A stretch of DNA of 64,000 bases from Bolinopsis microptera (GCF_026151205.1 NC_087083.1:14495780-14559779); one strand, 5' to 3'; positions 21,604 to 33,939 are shown, counted from the first letter of the stretch. Notes: generated by a model from the sequence alone, not told the origin. Numbers and translations: made by a program.

Positions 21604-22385
21604 ATACGTTTTTGGTATATGAATAAGCGCAGCTTATTAAGCTGTGGGATTGTGAAAGGAAGTCATACTATGTACTAATGTACTTTTTATGCTGATTTCG
21701 AATAAGACCTATTACTTAGCATGAAAATCATTTCTTGACGAGTTATGATAAAATAACCATGGCCATTGCATTTTGTCAGACGCGCGCACGTGACAGGCTT
21801 GTTAAACGATATTTCAGCTGTTTATGCTTTAGGATTCGAATCAGTTTTGGTTTTAAAGTAATTGTGAAGATAGTACATAGTATAATAAAGATTTAAAGTA
21901 CAGATTTGTGCACTTTAACTTTAAATACTTACCATAAGAATCAACATTAGCATTTACAAATGTACACAGAACGGTCCAAATCTAATCGTCACATGGGATT
22001 AGGGTTTGTGTAAAATCGTTTTGTTCGGCTGCAAGAAAAAGCCCTAGAAAGACACTTTTTTAGAGATTTTACCGGCGTATCCTTTTTTTTAAATCACCTA
22101 ATTTGTCTAATTTTACGTTTCTACTTTAAGAGGGGAGGGGCGCCAACAAACAACGTTGGGCCACTTACTGCCTATTCATATCATATTGATCCGGCACGCC
22201 CTGCAGCTTTTCGGAGGATGCTAATATAAAACTGCTGCTGAGCGTAAGTGAACGTTTACATGTAATCCATTGTAAATGTAATCAAATTGGGACCAAGCCG
22301 ATAACGCGAACGCATATCATTGACATTATTATTATAATTGGGCTATCTTATCCATTTTACTTTGATTCACGATGTCAATCCTTCG

Positions 22386-22444
22386 CAGCTCGGTGAGGCA
22401 CAGTTAAGTGGTGCACAGTTAAGTGGTGCACAGTTAAGTGGTGC
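22386..22444 (+). repeat. 15-bp tandem repeat x3
   Basis: GCACAGTTAAGTGGT is repeated three times head to tail. No gene is associated. Confidence 0.8.
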
Positions 22445-23159
22445 ATCTCGCCGATCTACTGGTTGCGAAAAGAATTATTTGATGCGCGGCGCGACCCAGT
22501 AGTGCATCGCGCTACAACATCTTACTGGGCTAGCTATATTGAATTGCTTTTAAAGTGGGTGCGCCAGAGTACCGGGAAATCTAATTCGACGATTTCAAGG
22601 AATAATACTTTTGGATGTAGAAGATCCAAAATAGTTGGGGGCTAGTAAAACGTTCAATTCTTCTGCAGATCTTGCCATGGACATAGTTGTTGCACAATCT
22701 GAGGCACTGCTTGCTATAATAGTGGTTTAGCAACTGTAATCCACACTCGTTTAACTGAACATGTACCAGAATAACACTTATGAGGTTTAGGAATTTAGTC
22801 TATGCAATATGCGCCAATTGTTGACAGAAATTAGTTTGTCTGATTTTGATAAATTTGGTACCTCAAGTTGTACAAAATTAATGTCGTAATATAGTGCGGT
22901 TTCCCAGAACGCATATTTCACACCCACTTTATTATAATTCTCCCAAACCGGTCCAGACTTTAATTTGTAAAAAATCACTTAATCGCATTTTTTCTGACAT
23001 GTTCCTTAGAGTTAAACGTCTTTCTTGGAGGCCTTCTCAAATTAAAGCGTCTCTTACAAAGTTGTAAATCTTTTGTCTTTCTACTTTATACTTTCTACTT
23101 TCCCTGTTCCTTTCCGTCAGTCACCTTATCTTTGACTCTGGCATGGTATCTGTCACTGT

Positions 23160-23506
23160 GGGGCCATCTACTTAGGACGTCCGCCAAAATTGCAGATTTT
23201 CAGACCACCCCCTGTCCGGGTGTGTCCGAATTTTCAAAACCACCCCCTTCGCCGGACGTCCGGATTTTTAGCTATTTTAATAGTACAAATAAAACCAACT
23301 CAAATTCATTGATAATCTAATCAAAAAGTTGAAATAAAATTCTATTCAAAGAGTTGAAATAAATAGGACTTTTTTGTTAATTCTGCCAACATTTCCGGAC
23401 GTCCGGATTTTCAGAAACCACCCTCCCCCTGTCTGGATTTGTCCGAAATTCCAAAACCACCCCCCTCCCTATTTGCCGGACGCCCTAAGTTAAAGTAGAT
23501 GGCCCC
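23160..23506. mobile_element. MITE with GGGGCCATCTACTT ends (347 bp)
   Basis: The left end GGGGCCATCTACTTAGG is inverted at the right end (CCTAAGTTAAAGTAGATGGC, then CCC). Internal CGGACGTCCGGATTTT blocks are repeated in both halves. A 3-bp TGT flanks both ends, the likely target duplication. Non-coding. Confidence 0.75.
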
Positions 23507-23551
23507 TGTGTGCTTACAATCGTCTCTTACTCCGAATTGCTGGGGACAGCT

Positions 23552-23653
23552 TTACCAATACCTGGGGACCCCCGGCTATTATATTTATGTTCATAATCAT
23601 CCGAATAGAGATTAGGCGGAATGACAGGCTGTGGGCTGAGCGCCGCCCAGTAA
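23552..23653 (+). mobile_element. 71-bp mini-element family, copy 2 (102 bp)
   Basis: Starts TTACCAATACCTGG and ends GCGCCGCCCAGTAA; the interior is longer than in the other two copies and carries a GTGGGCT insertion. Flanked by a perfect 9-bp direct repeat GGGACAGCT (23543-23551 and 23654-23662). Confidence 0.8.
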
Positions 23654-23725
23654 GGGACAGCTTTTTGTATAAAGTATTATAGAAAGAGGATAGAATTTGC
23701 ACAGTCGAATGTTGTCAAAAGTTTA

Positions 23726-23820
23726 ACGGGTGATACTCGTAAAATATTTGTTCCAACGACCGTCGACAAGTCCAACTGGGTGCGCGTCTAGGTAGGTTAT
23801 AAACCTACAATCAAAGGTTC
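23726..23820 (+). repeat. Left half of the TTAA MITE
   Basis: TTTAACGGGTGATACTCGTAA, then AAATATTTGTTCC and the GTCGACAAGTCCAACT block, ending near the palindrome TTATAAACC; the right arm is missing. Confidence 0.65.
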
Positions 23821-24787
23821 ACGGCAAATAGGACCAGTAACCATAACTAAGTTTAGTTTTATTGTACTACTCATCAGCAGACTCACTCTAAAATGGAATA
23901 CTTTAAAAAACTCCAATTGCGAGGAAGTTTTAAGACTTCGAGATGTTGGTTTGTACTTGTAGACTAAATATTTTAATTGGTGTAGTTTTCCACCACTGAT
24001 ATGAATTGTAATGTTTTATAATTATATTACTGGCACTGCCTTTCCAAAATATTAAATGATAATAGATTTTAACTATCGGAATGGTATGAGACGGTTCACA
24101 TTCCAGGTATTGTGAAAACATTGTTCACCGAGAAAAGCAGACATGTCACATCAGCTGGATTAATTAAAAAGTCGTGAGTCCTTAAAGGCGTAGTGTTATT
24201 AGACGCAACACCATTATCCGCGAATTGACACTATCTTAGATTAATCGTTTAAAAAGCATAAATGAACTACATTAGGTTTTAAATAATTTGACCAACAGAA
24301 TGCAAATATCATAGCATGTTTTACGTCCCTGCAGCTTTTATTGATCTAAGGTGTAGTATTGCCAGATCCCAGTTCGATTTGTAACGGCCAATTTTATATT
24401 AACAGGAAACGATGTAACTGAGTCAGTATATATTTTAATGTTGCCATGGGGTCATGGGGTGGCAAGTCCCATACATCGTAGTCCGTTAGTTTCACTGCGT
24501 CATAATATATGAAGCGTAAATGTTACTTCAACTTGTTTGATACGTGCGCGTTAAGAGAGGAAATCATTTCAGATATTGATTGCTACGCAAGGTATTGCGC
24601 GGACTGTAACTGTATTTTTTATGAGGTATCGTTGATAATGAATATACCACTGCACTTTACACGGTTAAAGTTGGGACTTTGTGCTAAGGTTGGGGTCGTA
24701 ATTACCACACAATAGAGTTGAAGATATTTCTGATACCTCTTTGTATTAATATTAGCAGTAGTTGCAAGATGGAGATTATAATTACTG

Positions 24788-24965
24788 TTCATGTACATTA
24801 TGTGTATTATGTGTATTATGTGTATTATGTGTATTATGTGTATTATGTGTATTATATATATTATGTGTATTATGTGTATTATGTGTATTATGTGTATTAT
24901 GTGTATTATATATATTATGTGTATTATATATATTATGTGTATTATGTGTATTATGTGTATTATAT
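24788..24965 (+). repeat. (GTGTATTAT)n 9-bp satellite
   Basis: About 19 copies of a 9-bp unit, with GTGTATTAT sometimes varied to ATATATTAT. As the unit is a multiple of three and has no stop in several frames, it creates false open frames on both strands. Confidence 0.95.
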
Positions 24966-25313
24966 TTTGCCACCATTCACCAAAAACCAACTTAACACTG
25001 CCTTTGCATATTTATAAAACGAAAATTAAACGGTTGAATCGTTAGATTCTTTAGCGTTAGATACTACACCGGTAATAATGCATCATAATGCTGTTCTTTG
25101 TCTATAATTCCACGTTTCAATACACCCGAAGGCCACTCGGCCATTCTTGAATCATCTGTTTTGTCATTGGTCATGCTCTGCTGTTTTATTGTATAGATTA
25201 ACAGTGATCCTCCATGCTACATCAACATGTGGCAACCACAACCTTTTATAAATGTTAAGTATATTAGTCATAATAATATACTTTTAAATATTATAATGAA
25301 TAGAAATATCAAC

Positions 25314-25430
25314 TTAATAGTGCCACGAGAGTGCCACGAGAGTGCCACGAGAGTGCCGCGACAGTGCCGCGACAGTGCTGCGACAGTGCCGCGACAGTGC
25401 CACCGAGCGACAGTGCCACCGATACGCTAG
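25314..25430 (+). repeat. 12-bp tandem repeat
   Basis: GAGAGTGCCAC units pass into GACAGTGCCGC units, about eight copies. No gene is supported. Confidence 0.85.
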
Positions 25431-28333
25431 GGACTCCACCTTTCTAGACCTATTTTTAACCGTAAATCGATTAAAAGTGGTTTTGAAATGATAAGACTGA
25501 GTTTCCCCGGGTAAAATCGCAAAAAATTTCCAAAAATAGGCCAATAAAACAATGCTTTTTGAACTTTTGAGCAAGTTAATTTCGTTGGCATATCAGCAAA
25601 ATTTGCACGAAGATAGCTGAAACACAGCTGCACATGATGGCATTAAAATTAAGCTATTATTTCAGGATTTCCTTGGGTAGAATCCGAATAGGTGGTCAAG
25701 AAGCGCTATTTTTTGCTTAAATTTGGAATAATTTTTTGCAGCTGTATTAAATCAACTCAAAAATAGTCGTATCGTGTTTGCCTAAATTTGTCCTTACATC
25801 CTTACACATCATACTATTGTGTTCAATTAATATTGGTTAGGTCTCCAAACTCATTGCAGGAAACACGTATTTTTGCCCGTAAGAGCCTCTACTGTACTAT
25901 GGTGCCATTGGGATCCGGATGTATGACCATATAATTTATATAACCATGCCATGATAATTCAATGAAAATAGTATATTTACCCACAACACACAATTTTAGA
26001 AATTGATATAAGTAATAATAATATTATGTATAATAATCTATATTATATTTTAAACTTGACGAAATTTCCCCGGCAACGGGGACATAGAAGAAAAAACACC
26101 GAAAATCGACCTCAAAATGACCCTCTGGTGATGCCAAACCCAGCTCGCAAATGGAGTTGAAACCTCGCCATTTTTAGCAGGGTTGTAGAAAAAGGATAGG
26201 AATAGGCTATAGCATTCTTAGAATTTTGATTTAGGCTTTAGATTTTTTATAATTAACGTCGGAAGTGAGGTAAAATAACCGTTAGAATAATGTCGTTATT
26301 TTAGCAAAGGTTTACTGCGCTGTTGCGTAGCAACGTTAAAATGCACGTGCGCGAGCAAAAACATCTTAACTACGCGCGTTGTTATGCTGTATGCTACGTC
26401 ATAATTTCAAAACTAGCTCACATTTACGCTCACGCTATGACTTCTTATAACTTTGTTTGTGATTGGTATTTTTTGATGCGGTAAAAAGTATCGTTTTGGG
26501 AATCCGAATACTAACAACGCTGTCGCCATTGTTAGATAAATTCCATTATGTCTACAGTATAACAGAGCTATATGATGAAGAGAAATTAAAACATAACTGA
26601 TTTTTAAAATTTCCTCGAACAAAGCTTTCGACTAGCGGGTTTCTTCGCTAGAGCTACACACAATGCTGACATTACGCCGCGCACACACAATCAACAAAAA
26701 TATTGATGTTTCCTAATTACGCAAATAACTTTGCGCAGTTAAACATCACGTGCCATTTTAAATGCCTGGCAATAATTCAATTGACTGTCATTCTCGATTG
26801 AAATATCTTCCAACGATTAACATATTTTACTCATCTGTTGTTGTTTTTCAATGCCCTTTCTTGGATCTAGACCTGCTAAACGGAGATCTCTGCACAATCG
26901 ATTTGCTGTGAGAGTTAAAGATATGAAAAAGTTCAGACACCGTGACTCATCGTAAGAACCTACATATATTTAACTTTAAACGTCGTTACATTACCATTCT
27001 TGCTTTATAAATATCATCTAAAATTTGTTGTATCTGTATCTATCCACTTTAACATTAACTTTCATACGTAAAAACTTTCATACGTAAAAACTTCAATTTG
27101 AACAGAGAGGGACCTGACATTTACCGAAATGATTCAAATGTGTAATTCATATATTTTCAGTGAAGCAGGGTTCGGGAACTAAAGCATATTTGTTGGATTG
27201 TTTGACCATTGACTAGCGATGACCGATAAATTCGAACGATAAATTCGCTCCCTTATAGTGTCCTTTAATAAAATTTTCGACTACAGCGGATTTCAACGCG
27301 CGGTGTTATGCTGTATGCTACGTCAGAATTTCACAACTAGCTCACATTTACCCTCATGACGCTATATACCTATATATATTTATAACTTTGGTTGTGATTG
27401 AAATTTTTGATGCGGTAAAAAGTATCGTTTTGGGGCTATATGATGAAGAGAAATTAAAACATAACTGATGTTTAAAATTTCCTCGAACAAAGCTTTCGAC
27501 TAGCGGCGGGTTTCTAGTATTATATATAATAGACTCAATGACAATTTGAATTGTTTAGTTTGTTATAGTTGTTACACGAACCCATTGCTATAAAAAACAT
27601 ATATATATATTATATATATAAATATGAAAGGTTTAATACTTTCAACACTACTATATAACAAATAATTTGAAAACATTTGAAGTCAAGGCGTTGTTTTACT
27701 GACAGTTGTGGCTGACTAACAATATATAATACTATTTGAAATTAACATTCCCACCGCGGTGCCTTAATTGTATAATTATAAATGTATAATATCTGAGATA
27801 ATCAAAATTTGAGCTTCAACTAACAAATTGTACTTTGATCAACATCAGCTAAGTTTCTTAATAATAATTAGGTTAAATCAGCTGACGCTGAAAATGCGTT
27901 TTTGTGAAAATTCAAGTTGAAAATATAATTACTGATTGTGTCTGATCAGGTTTCTATATTCTTTAATATATATAAGTTTAGTTCTTTAAATTTTAGTTTT
28001 GTAGTTAATAATTTATTGAATTTTACTGCATGTGCTATACAGGTATGCCATACTATACCGGTCCTAATGAAATGGGACCGTCGGAATGCGGTCGAAACTG
28101 AGTATTTATTTTTCGTTTGCATATGCCAATAATATGCCATATATGAAGATAAAATACAATTAAGGCACGAAACCATGCTATAACAGACCTGGATGTATGC
28201 GCTAATTATTATAATATGTGGTAAGAAAATGATAATAAAATGAACACCACATTTTAACCACAATTCGACGGCCCCCTATCAACGGAAACAGCATCAGACA
28301 TTTTATTGTCAAATTGTTTAGGAGATGAATTAA
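25431..28333. other. AT-rich region with a duplicated block
   Basis: No gene seen. A block of about 220 bp at 26365-26635 (GTTATGCTGTATGCTACGTC to AAAGCTTTCGACTAGCG) is repeated at 27303-27515. The second copy lacks about 90 internal bases, so this is an old dispersed element in two copies. Confidence 0.6.
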
Positions 28334-28393
28334 ATGGAGTGGAGGTGTGGGGAAGAGGAAATACTGGACGAGAAAGATAGTTTTACTTTACAG
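28334..28393 (+). CDS. Possible orphan first exon (20 codons)
   Basis: ATG at 28334 opens MEWRCGEEEILDEKDSFTLQ and runs straight into CAG/GTAATAG, a good donor in phase 0. No downstream partner exon is found nearby; MITEs and transposons follow. It could be the start of a gene with a long intron, or chance. Confidence 0.2.
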
Positions 28394-28439
28394 GTAATAG
28401 TTTGAGTTGAGTTTACTTTTTTAAACTATTGTATAATTA

Positions 28440-28609
28440 GGGGTCGCTCACATATTACGTAATCACTTTTTGGCAAATTTTTAACCCCCTCCCACCTCCG
28501 TAATCAGCTTTACACATAGTATGAAAAGCTATTGTGTCAAAATTACACTAGCGTTATCATTTAGAACCCCCTCCCCCCTCGGCTGATTACGTAATATGTG
28601 AACGACCCC
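28440..28609. mobile_element. MITE with GGGGTCG ends (170 bp)
   Basis: Terminal inverted repeats GGGGTCGCTCACATATTACG and its complement, with flanks TTA (left) and TAA (right). Same family as the element at 29539-30034. The interior is rich in C runs. Non-coding. TWA-type target sites would fit the Harbinger group, but the assignment is only inferred. Confidence 0.75.
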
Positions 28610-28850
28610 TAACTACTGTATTTGACTACACGTTTGCCCGGTTGTCCAGTTTACCAGGTTGCATGAAACTTCGTCACTTATTTAAAGAAGACAGTTGATA
28701 ATTTATAACCCGTGGCGCTCCAGTATGAAAGGAGGATACATCACTTAGTCCATCACATGTAGTAACAGAGCGGGGCGTGTCAGACCAGTATTACCCGTAA
28801 TCTTAGTCTTGAAGTGAATGAACAGTTTGGTTGTGTCAACAGAGTATCAT

Positions 28851-28935
28851 GACTAATTGACTAATTGACTAATTGACTAATTGACTAATTGACTAATTGA
28901 CTAATTGACTAATTGACTAATTGACTAATTGACTA
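28851..28935 (+). repeat. (GACTAATT)n 8-bp tandem repeat
   Basis: About ten perfect copies of an 8-bp unit. Confidence 0.95.
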
Positions 28936-29538
28936 TGAAATTTGAAATACCATGCATACCAGACAACGTAAAGCTATGGTTCACCAGACTCTGTTATTTT
29001 CAGTCTAGCCTATATTTTATACGCCATTATTACCTTATTGTCGGCGGTTATAAGACCATTAGAAATAGCGTTCATCAATCATCATCTTAACTGTTCAGTA
29101 TTTTTCCCCCGAAAATGGACTTTGTTTACGGAATACGGTGATTGGCAGCCAAAAGCTTTAGTTTTTTATGTTTAGCGCTTCAGTATTTTAGTTTCTCGCT
29201 TTTTCAAATCATAGACAATTAGCCACCATTATACTCACCGTACTATTTACTAGAGCCGTGAGCCGGCTAGCCGACGGCAATCGGCTGGCTAAGAGAAAAA
29301 ATCGGCTGGCTAGCCGGCTAAGCCGGCTAAAACTGGGAATGGGATTACCAGATCCTAATATCAGATATTGTACCAAAAATTTTTATTTTGCTAATATTAC
29401 TATTTTGTATTAAAATTGATTGGCTTATACTTTATGTTTCTTTATACTTTATGTCGATTTTAAGGGCAAAACTTGAAATGGAAGGTAACAAGTGATACAA
29501 TTTCATAACTTCAATAATAATAAGTTAGTCAATAATAA

Positions 29539-30034
29539 GGGGTCGTTCACATATTACGTAATCAGCCGAGGGGGGAGGGGGGGGGGGTTTCCAAATGCTT
29601 ACGGTTGATTACGGGGGGGGGGGGGGGGGGGGGGGTTGGTCGTTGATTACGTAATCAACATTTTCTTTTTTACCCTCTAGAATAATAACAATTTGATATT
29701 TTAATTCAAATTCCACTCAATTTCACTCTGATAGTGATAAAATTTAGAAATTGATCGAATATCCGGCTATAATAGTAAGTAGTTTAGAAGGTGCTTGGCC
29801 GGATATCATAACAATGATTTCGGCTCATCATGATAGCATGATCAGGGTAGCATGAAACGTAGAGAAAAGTGCTTTCTAGGAAAAAAGTCAAGGGGGGGAG
29901 GGGGGGTCAGGCCATGATTACGTAATATTGCTGTCAGGAGGGGGGGGGTTGGGACTTGATTACGGTTGATTACAGAAGGGGGGAGGGGGGTAAAAACTGC
30001 TAAAATATTGATTACGTAATATGTGAACGACCCC
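29539..30034. mobile_element. Nested MITE with GGGGTCG ends (496 bp)
   Basis: Inserted inside the hAT element. Ends GGGGTCGTTCACATATTACG and complement, flanked by TAA on both sides (29536-29538, 30035-30037). The interior has long G runs (29579-29633, 29890-29990) and further copies of ATTACGTAAT. Same family as 28440-28609. Confidence 0.8.
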
Positions 30035-30049
30035 TAAGTTAGGAAATTC

Positions 30050-30301
30050 TCACTGGTCAGAGTCAATCTCTAATTTACTTATAAAACTTAACAAAAGATC
30101 TCTGTTACGATTAATGAGCATAATGGCTTTTAAATTGTCTGATGAGATCTTTGATCTCCTCTTGTTTACAGTCAGCCCTGCTGCTGACCATGTTCTTTCC
30201 ACATCAGCAGCGGATGCAGGAACCGAAAATATAGCGCATGCTAATTTTGAAAGAAGGGGCAATGTATCACTACGACATTTCCAAAATCTAAGAGTGTCCA
30301 T
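30050..30301 (-). pseudogene. hAT transposase C-terminal dimerisation domain
   Basis: The 83-residue frame has LRFWKCRSDTLPLLSKLA, then SVPASAADVERTWSAAGLTV and KRRSKISSDNLKAIMLIN, the conserved hATC block of hAT transposases. The DDE catalytic part and BED finger are absent. It lies between the nested MITE and the right end of the element, on the minus strand. Confidence 0.88.
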
Positions 30302-30587
30302 CTTGGACAGAAATTTTTAGGGCACTGCAAGGCCTCATATACTTTAATTTCGTCTTTAAGACGATCCGTCTGACGGTTCTGAAATTTATGAAATTTATCT
30401 CTAAAGTCGATCATGGTATAATTTGTTACATGCCGTCTAGATTCCCGGCCTGAAGTAGAGATAAGTGATAACTACTGAAAATGTGTTAGCCGATCGGCTA
30501 GCCGATGGCAATCGGCTGGCTAAGCCGGCAATTTTAATCGGCTGGCTAAGCCGGCTTAGCCGGCTAGCTCACGCCTCTACTATTTAC

Positions 30588-30978
30588 CCCCTTTAATGTT
30601 TTTCAAGACATTAAGCTAAGACTCATCGAAAGTCGTTCAGCAGGCATATTTTAAGTTCAAAACATTCTAATTCAATGTCAAAATGAAAGGAATAAGAAAT
30701 AGTTATGTGGAGGTTTTTAAGAAATTTGCACAACAGCACTGTTATACTTATAGTTATACGAAATTCGGTAAAAAACCCAGACTCGCCATATTCAGGTGCC
30801 CTAAAAACCATGTTAAAATTGAGTTAGAAATCTGAAATTTTGCAGGGCGTCTAGATGTTGACCAAATCGACTGTTTAAAAAGTTTCATGTTTCAGGAGTA
30901 TCGGGAAGTGGGTTTTCTGAAACGCCTGTTTTACAACAGATTGTCGTGAAGTATCAATACTAACAATCTCAGAATGGC

Positions 30979-31025
<47 letters not shown>

Positions 31026-31529
31026 GGGTAATTTCCGAGCGGTTTAATCAAGAAAACGGAGTTATGGGACTGGTTTTTTCGGTATAGTGCCGACAAAACT
31101 CTGACGAACCCGTCAAATCAGTCGGTGGTAAGTGGTTTAATCGATGGTATTGTACTGCAAATGTGATATTAAAATGACTCACTTTTTCTCTCTCACTCTC
31201 TCTCCCCATTTACAGCTCCCCTAATTACTGCTTTGTACATAATTAGGTAATTTGGCAGTGGAGCCTATTAAGTATTACTATTGGATACCTATTACGTGAT
31301 GGGCGCTCAGAATTATATTCACTTTATAATGCGCTCGGTTTCAAGTTTCAACTGAGCGAATTTATACTTTTGTACAATTTTAACTTTTGCACTGTTTATA
31401 CTTTTGCTAATCAACTGCGATAGTGAAGTCCCGGCCGTAGGCACGGTTTAACTATATATATACAGTATACTGTATACAGTATAATATTCTATATCTATCT
31501 ATAGATAGACGCTTTATCAGTCAATTATA
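30588..31529. other. Part A of a dispersed repeat, with (CTGT)n
   Basis: 30588-30720 is homologous to 36890-37030 (AAGACTCATCGAAAGT, TTTAAGTTCAAAACATTCT, GGAATAAGAAATAGTTA). A CTGT tetranucleotide tract lies at 30978-31024, and an alternating TATACAGTATACTGTATA palindrome near 31455-31480. No gene. Confidence 0.65.
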
Positions 31530-32389
31530 GGTTTTTTTTTATTAAATACTTTTCAAATTTTACAGAGTACAGCAATAGATGAATATAAAATAGAATCGTT
31601 CAAAATATCGCCCCCATCTGTAAAATATGATGGGCACCCAAACACGGTAAACACATAGTGAACTATGTCCGCAGTAACTTGGACCCATTACATCGAATTA
31701 ATCTAAATCCAAAAATTTATGAAAAACTATTTAATAACAAACAAATCCATGGTGAATAACTGTGGATATAGAGTCAAAATTGGTATTTCAATACGTCAAA
31801 TTCCAGATACATTAGATACAGGTCTGAAATGGTCATTAATGTGTGAGAAGGTGTGCGGGTGAAGTGTGATATGATGTTGAAAGTATAGGAAGGTAGATAA
31901 AAAAATTAATAAAACAAAAATAATAATAATATGGGGAGCAAAGAGACTAGGCTAGACTGTTGTTTCACTATCCAATAAACATTTCCATAGATGCTTAGTG
32001 ACCTCAGCTTTGAAAAGGCTAGTAGACACAATCTGTCTTACCTGTAAAGGGAGTCCATTCCACAGTATATGGGTTCTGTAGAAAAATGATTTTGCCAGTG
32101 GGCTATTTGAGGTACATGTGGTGTGTGAATTCTGACTTAACTTAGGTAAAATTGATGACACAATAGACAGACTGTCGAGGTGGCAACGTCTTAGTCGAGA
32201 AGTGCCCTGATATAAAGAGAGATAGTGAGGCAGCGATACAGGAATTAAATTGTTAAGAACTTTGTGGAAAAAAATAAGATCATTCAAGTCAAACTTTTGA
32301 GACAAAGGGAGAATGTCGACAATATATATGTTATAATTATATTTATATTCAAGTGTCTGTAGATTCGAAAGATTTAAAGATACAGCCAT
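31530..32389 (-). pseudogene. LINE C-terminal tail, 5' truncated
   Basis: Frame 31952-32389 reads LEYKYNYNIYIVDILPLSQK, LIFFHKVLNNLIPVSLPHYL and SFFYRTHILWNGLPLQVRQI. This matches the tail of the LINE at 11252 (FYKIVNDLVSI, FFYRTMLLWNALPAYVRQ). No RT domain remains. A run of T at 31532-31541 probably marks the 3' A-tail on the minus strand. Confidence 0.82.
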
Positions 32390-33250
32390 CTCGGACCACA
32401 GGTCTTGAAGGTAATCGTTTAGAATTTAGTTTACATTATATCAAAAAAATAATAATTTAACGTCATCATCACCATTCGATGACGTCATCAAGTTAACCAT
32501 TTTAAAAGCTTGATTTTTGAAGTAATAACTTTTCAAATCGATTTTACACCATTAAGAAGTAATTTTATTCAAAAGTTGAGGTCATATTGAAGTTAGATAA
32601 TTGTCCAAGTATTCTGAAAATCTACCAGAACGTTTTCTTAGTTTGCTTCTCCATAAAGATGTTTGCTATTGACGGTAATGCTTTTTTATATGGAATTTTG
32701 AGTTAGGCCTTTAAAAAAATTTGGCGGCCAAATTCTGAAAAATGCCCGGCACCTAAAATTTGGGTTTTGGGCATGTTCAGGGTATTTGGCTAAATTGGGC
32801 CTAATTTGAACCAAATATGGGCGTGGCTGCTCCGCGGGCACCGTTTGGCGGTTGGGGTCCGGGACCCCCTCAAAAGTTTGGTCACCGGTCCTAGTTTGTT
32901 GGTCAACTGCTATCTCGAAACCAAGTTTCACAAAATAATCAGGGTAACCCCCCCCCCCCCCCCCCCCCCCTTAATCGAAACTTATTACAATTTGTAAGCC
33001 GTGAATGAATGGGAAAAGCGAGCGACCGATTTCATTCTCGGTATCATTTTGCATTTGCAGACGGTCAATAAGGTCATTCAAGTTAATATCATTTACTTTT
33101 GTTTGGGAAAGAGAGACACTGGCAGCGGTCAACTCTACCCAATTATGGGTTTTGGTAAAATCTAAGTATAAAAAACGGGACCTCAACGCGAAAACGAAAG
33201 TGCATCGATTTAGAATTTGCGGTTGATATCTCTTTTAGTTATATTAGAGG
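32390..33250. repeat. Parts B and C of a dispersed repeat
   Basis: 32440-32700 resembles 37230-37500 (CATCATCACCATTCGATGAC, AAGTAATAACTTTTCAAATC). 32995-33170 resembles 37765-37920 (GTGAATGAATGGGAAAAGCG, GACACTGGCAGCGGTC). A C-tract of about 24 lies at 32947-32970. Non-coding; the element type is unknown. Confidence 0.7.
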
Positions 33251-33939
33251 GTGTCATGGTATTTCTACTGAATACGCTAGGAACTCTGAACAAACGTTAC
33301 CAAACGTATTTGTGACCGTAAAATCGAATATAAGGTTTCCAGTAATGACCGGATTTATTTGTATGTGTATTTTTATTGACTGGCCTTTCTGAGAATCTCA
33401 AAAAAATTTCAATTCTAAAGAGGTACACTGTAAGCACACACTAATTAAAAACTCCAGCAATAGTTATCTACATGGGCAATGAGTACACGCAGAAACTACC
33501 TTCAAACAGTGCCCAGGTACGGCAGGTACAGGTAGTTCTTGGTCCCGGATGGTTAGCGTTTTATACCCAACCAATTATGAAATATGAATATATGCAAATA
33601 TCCACATACGATTAGCAATAATATCATATGGTTTCCCTATTACAAGTTTAAGAGAACAATATGACCATTTCTTAACCGTAAGACTCCGGTACACCGATTG
33701 GGTTTTCAATCTTGTCTTCTGTTTATAACTTTCTTTCTTTTAAATAAAGGCTGAAACAAAACCTTCTGAATAAAGCTCATCGAGTGTAGGTTGGCTTTCC
33801 CAAATTGAGTTGAGAGTGATAGCCAAGGATCGACCGGGATTACTTTTTTGCCGGGACTACTGGAAAAGTGCTGGGACCGGGTCTTAAACCTGAACCGGAA
33901 TGTTTGAGTTGCGAAATAATAACATTATCACATTACCAT

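Larger units (their letters stand above)
29251..30579 (-). mobile_element. hAT transposon, internally deleted, with 8-bp target duplication
   Basis: Left end TAGAGCCGTGAGCCGGCTAG, right end (complement) TAGAGGCGTGAGCTAGCC. Subterminal repeats of AGCCGGCTAGCC and AATCGGCTGGCT lie at both ends, as in many hAT elements. The target duplication is CTATTTAC at 29243-29250 and 30580-30587. A repeat-family copy elsewhere (36878-36885) has a single CTATTTAC and no insertion, confirming both boundaries. It holds the C-terminal hATC dimerisation domain only and a nested 496-bp MITE, so it cannot move by itself. Confidence 0.88.

Noticed and set aside
24788-24965. CRISPR-like array
   Set aside because: Units are contiguous without unique spacers; the host is a eukaryote.
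24619-25045. Isoleucine/histidine and tyrosine/valine repeat proteins
   Set aside because: Products of the stop-free 9-bp satellite, open in several frames on both strands.
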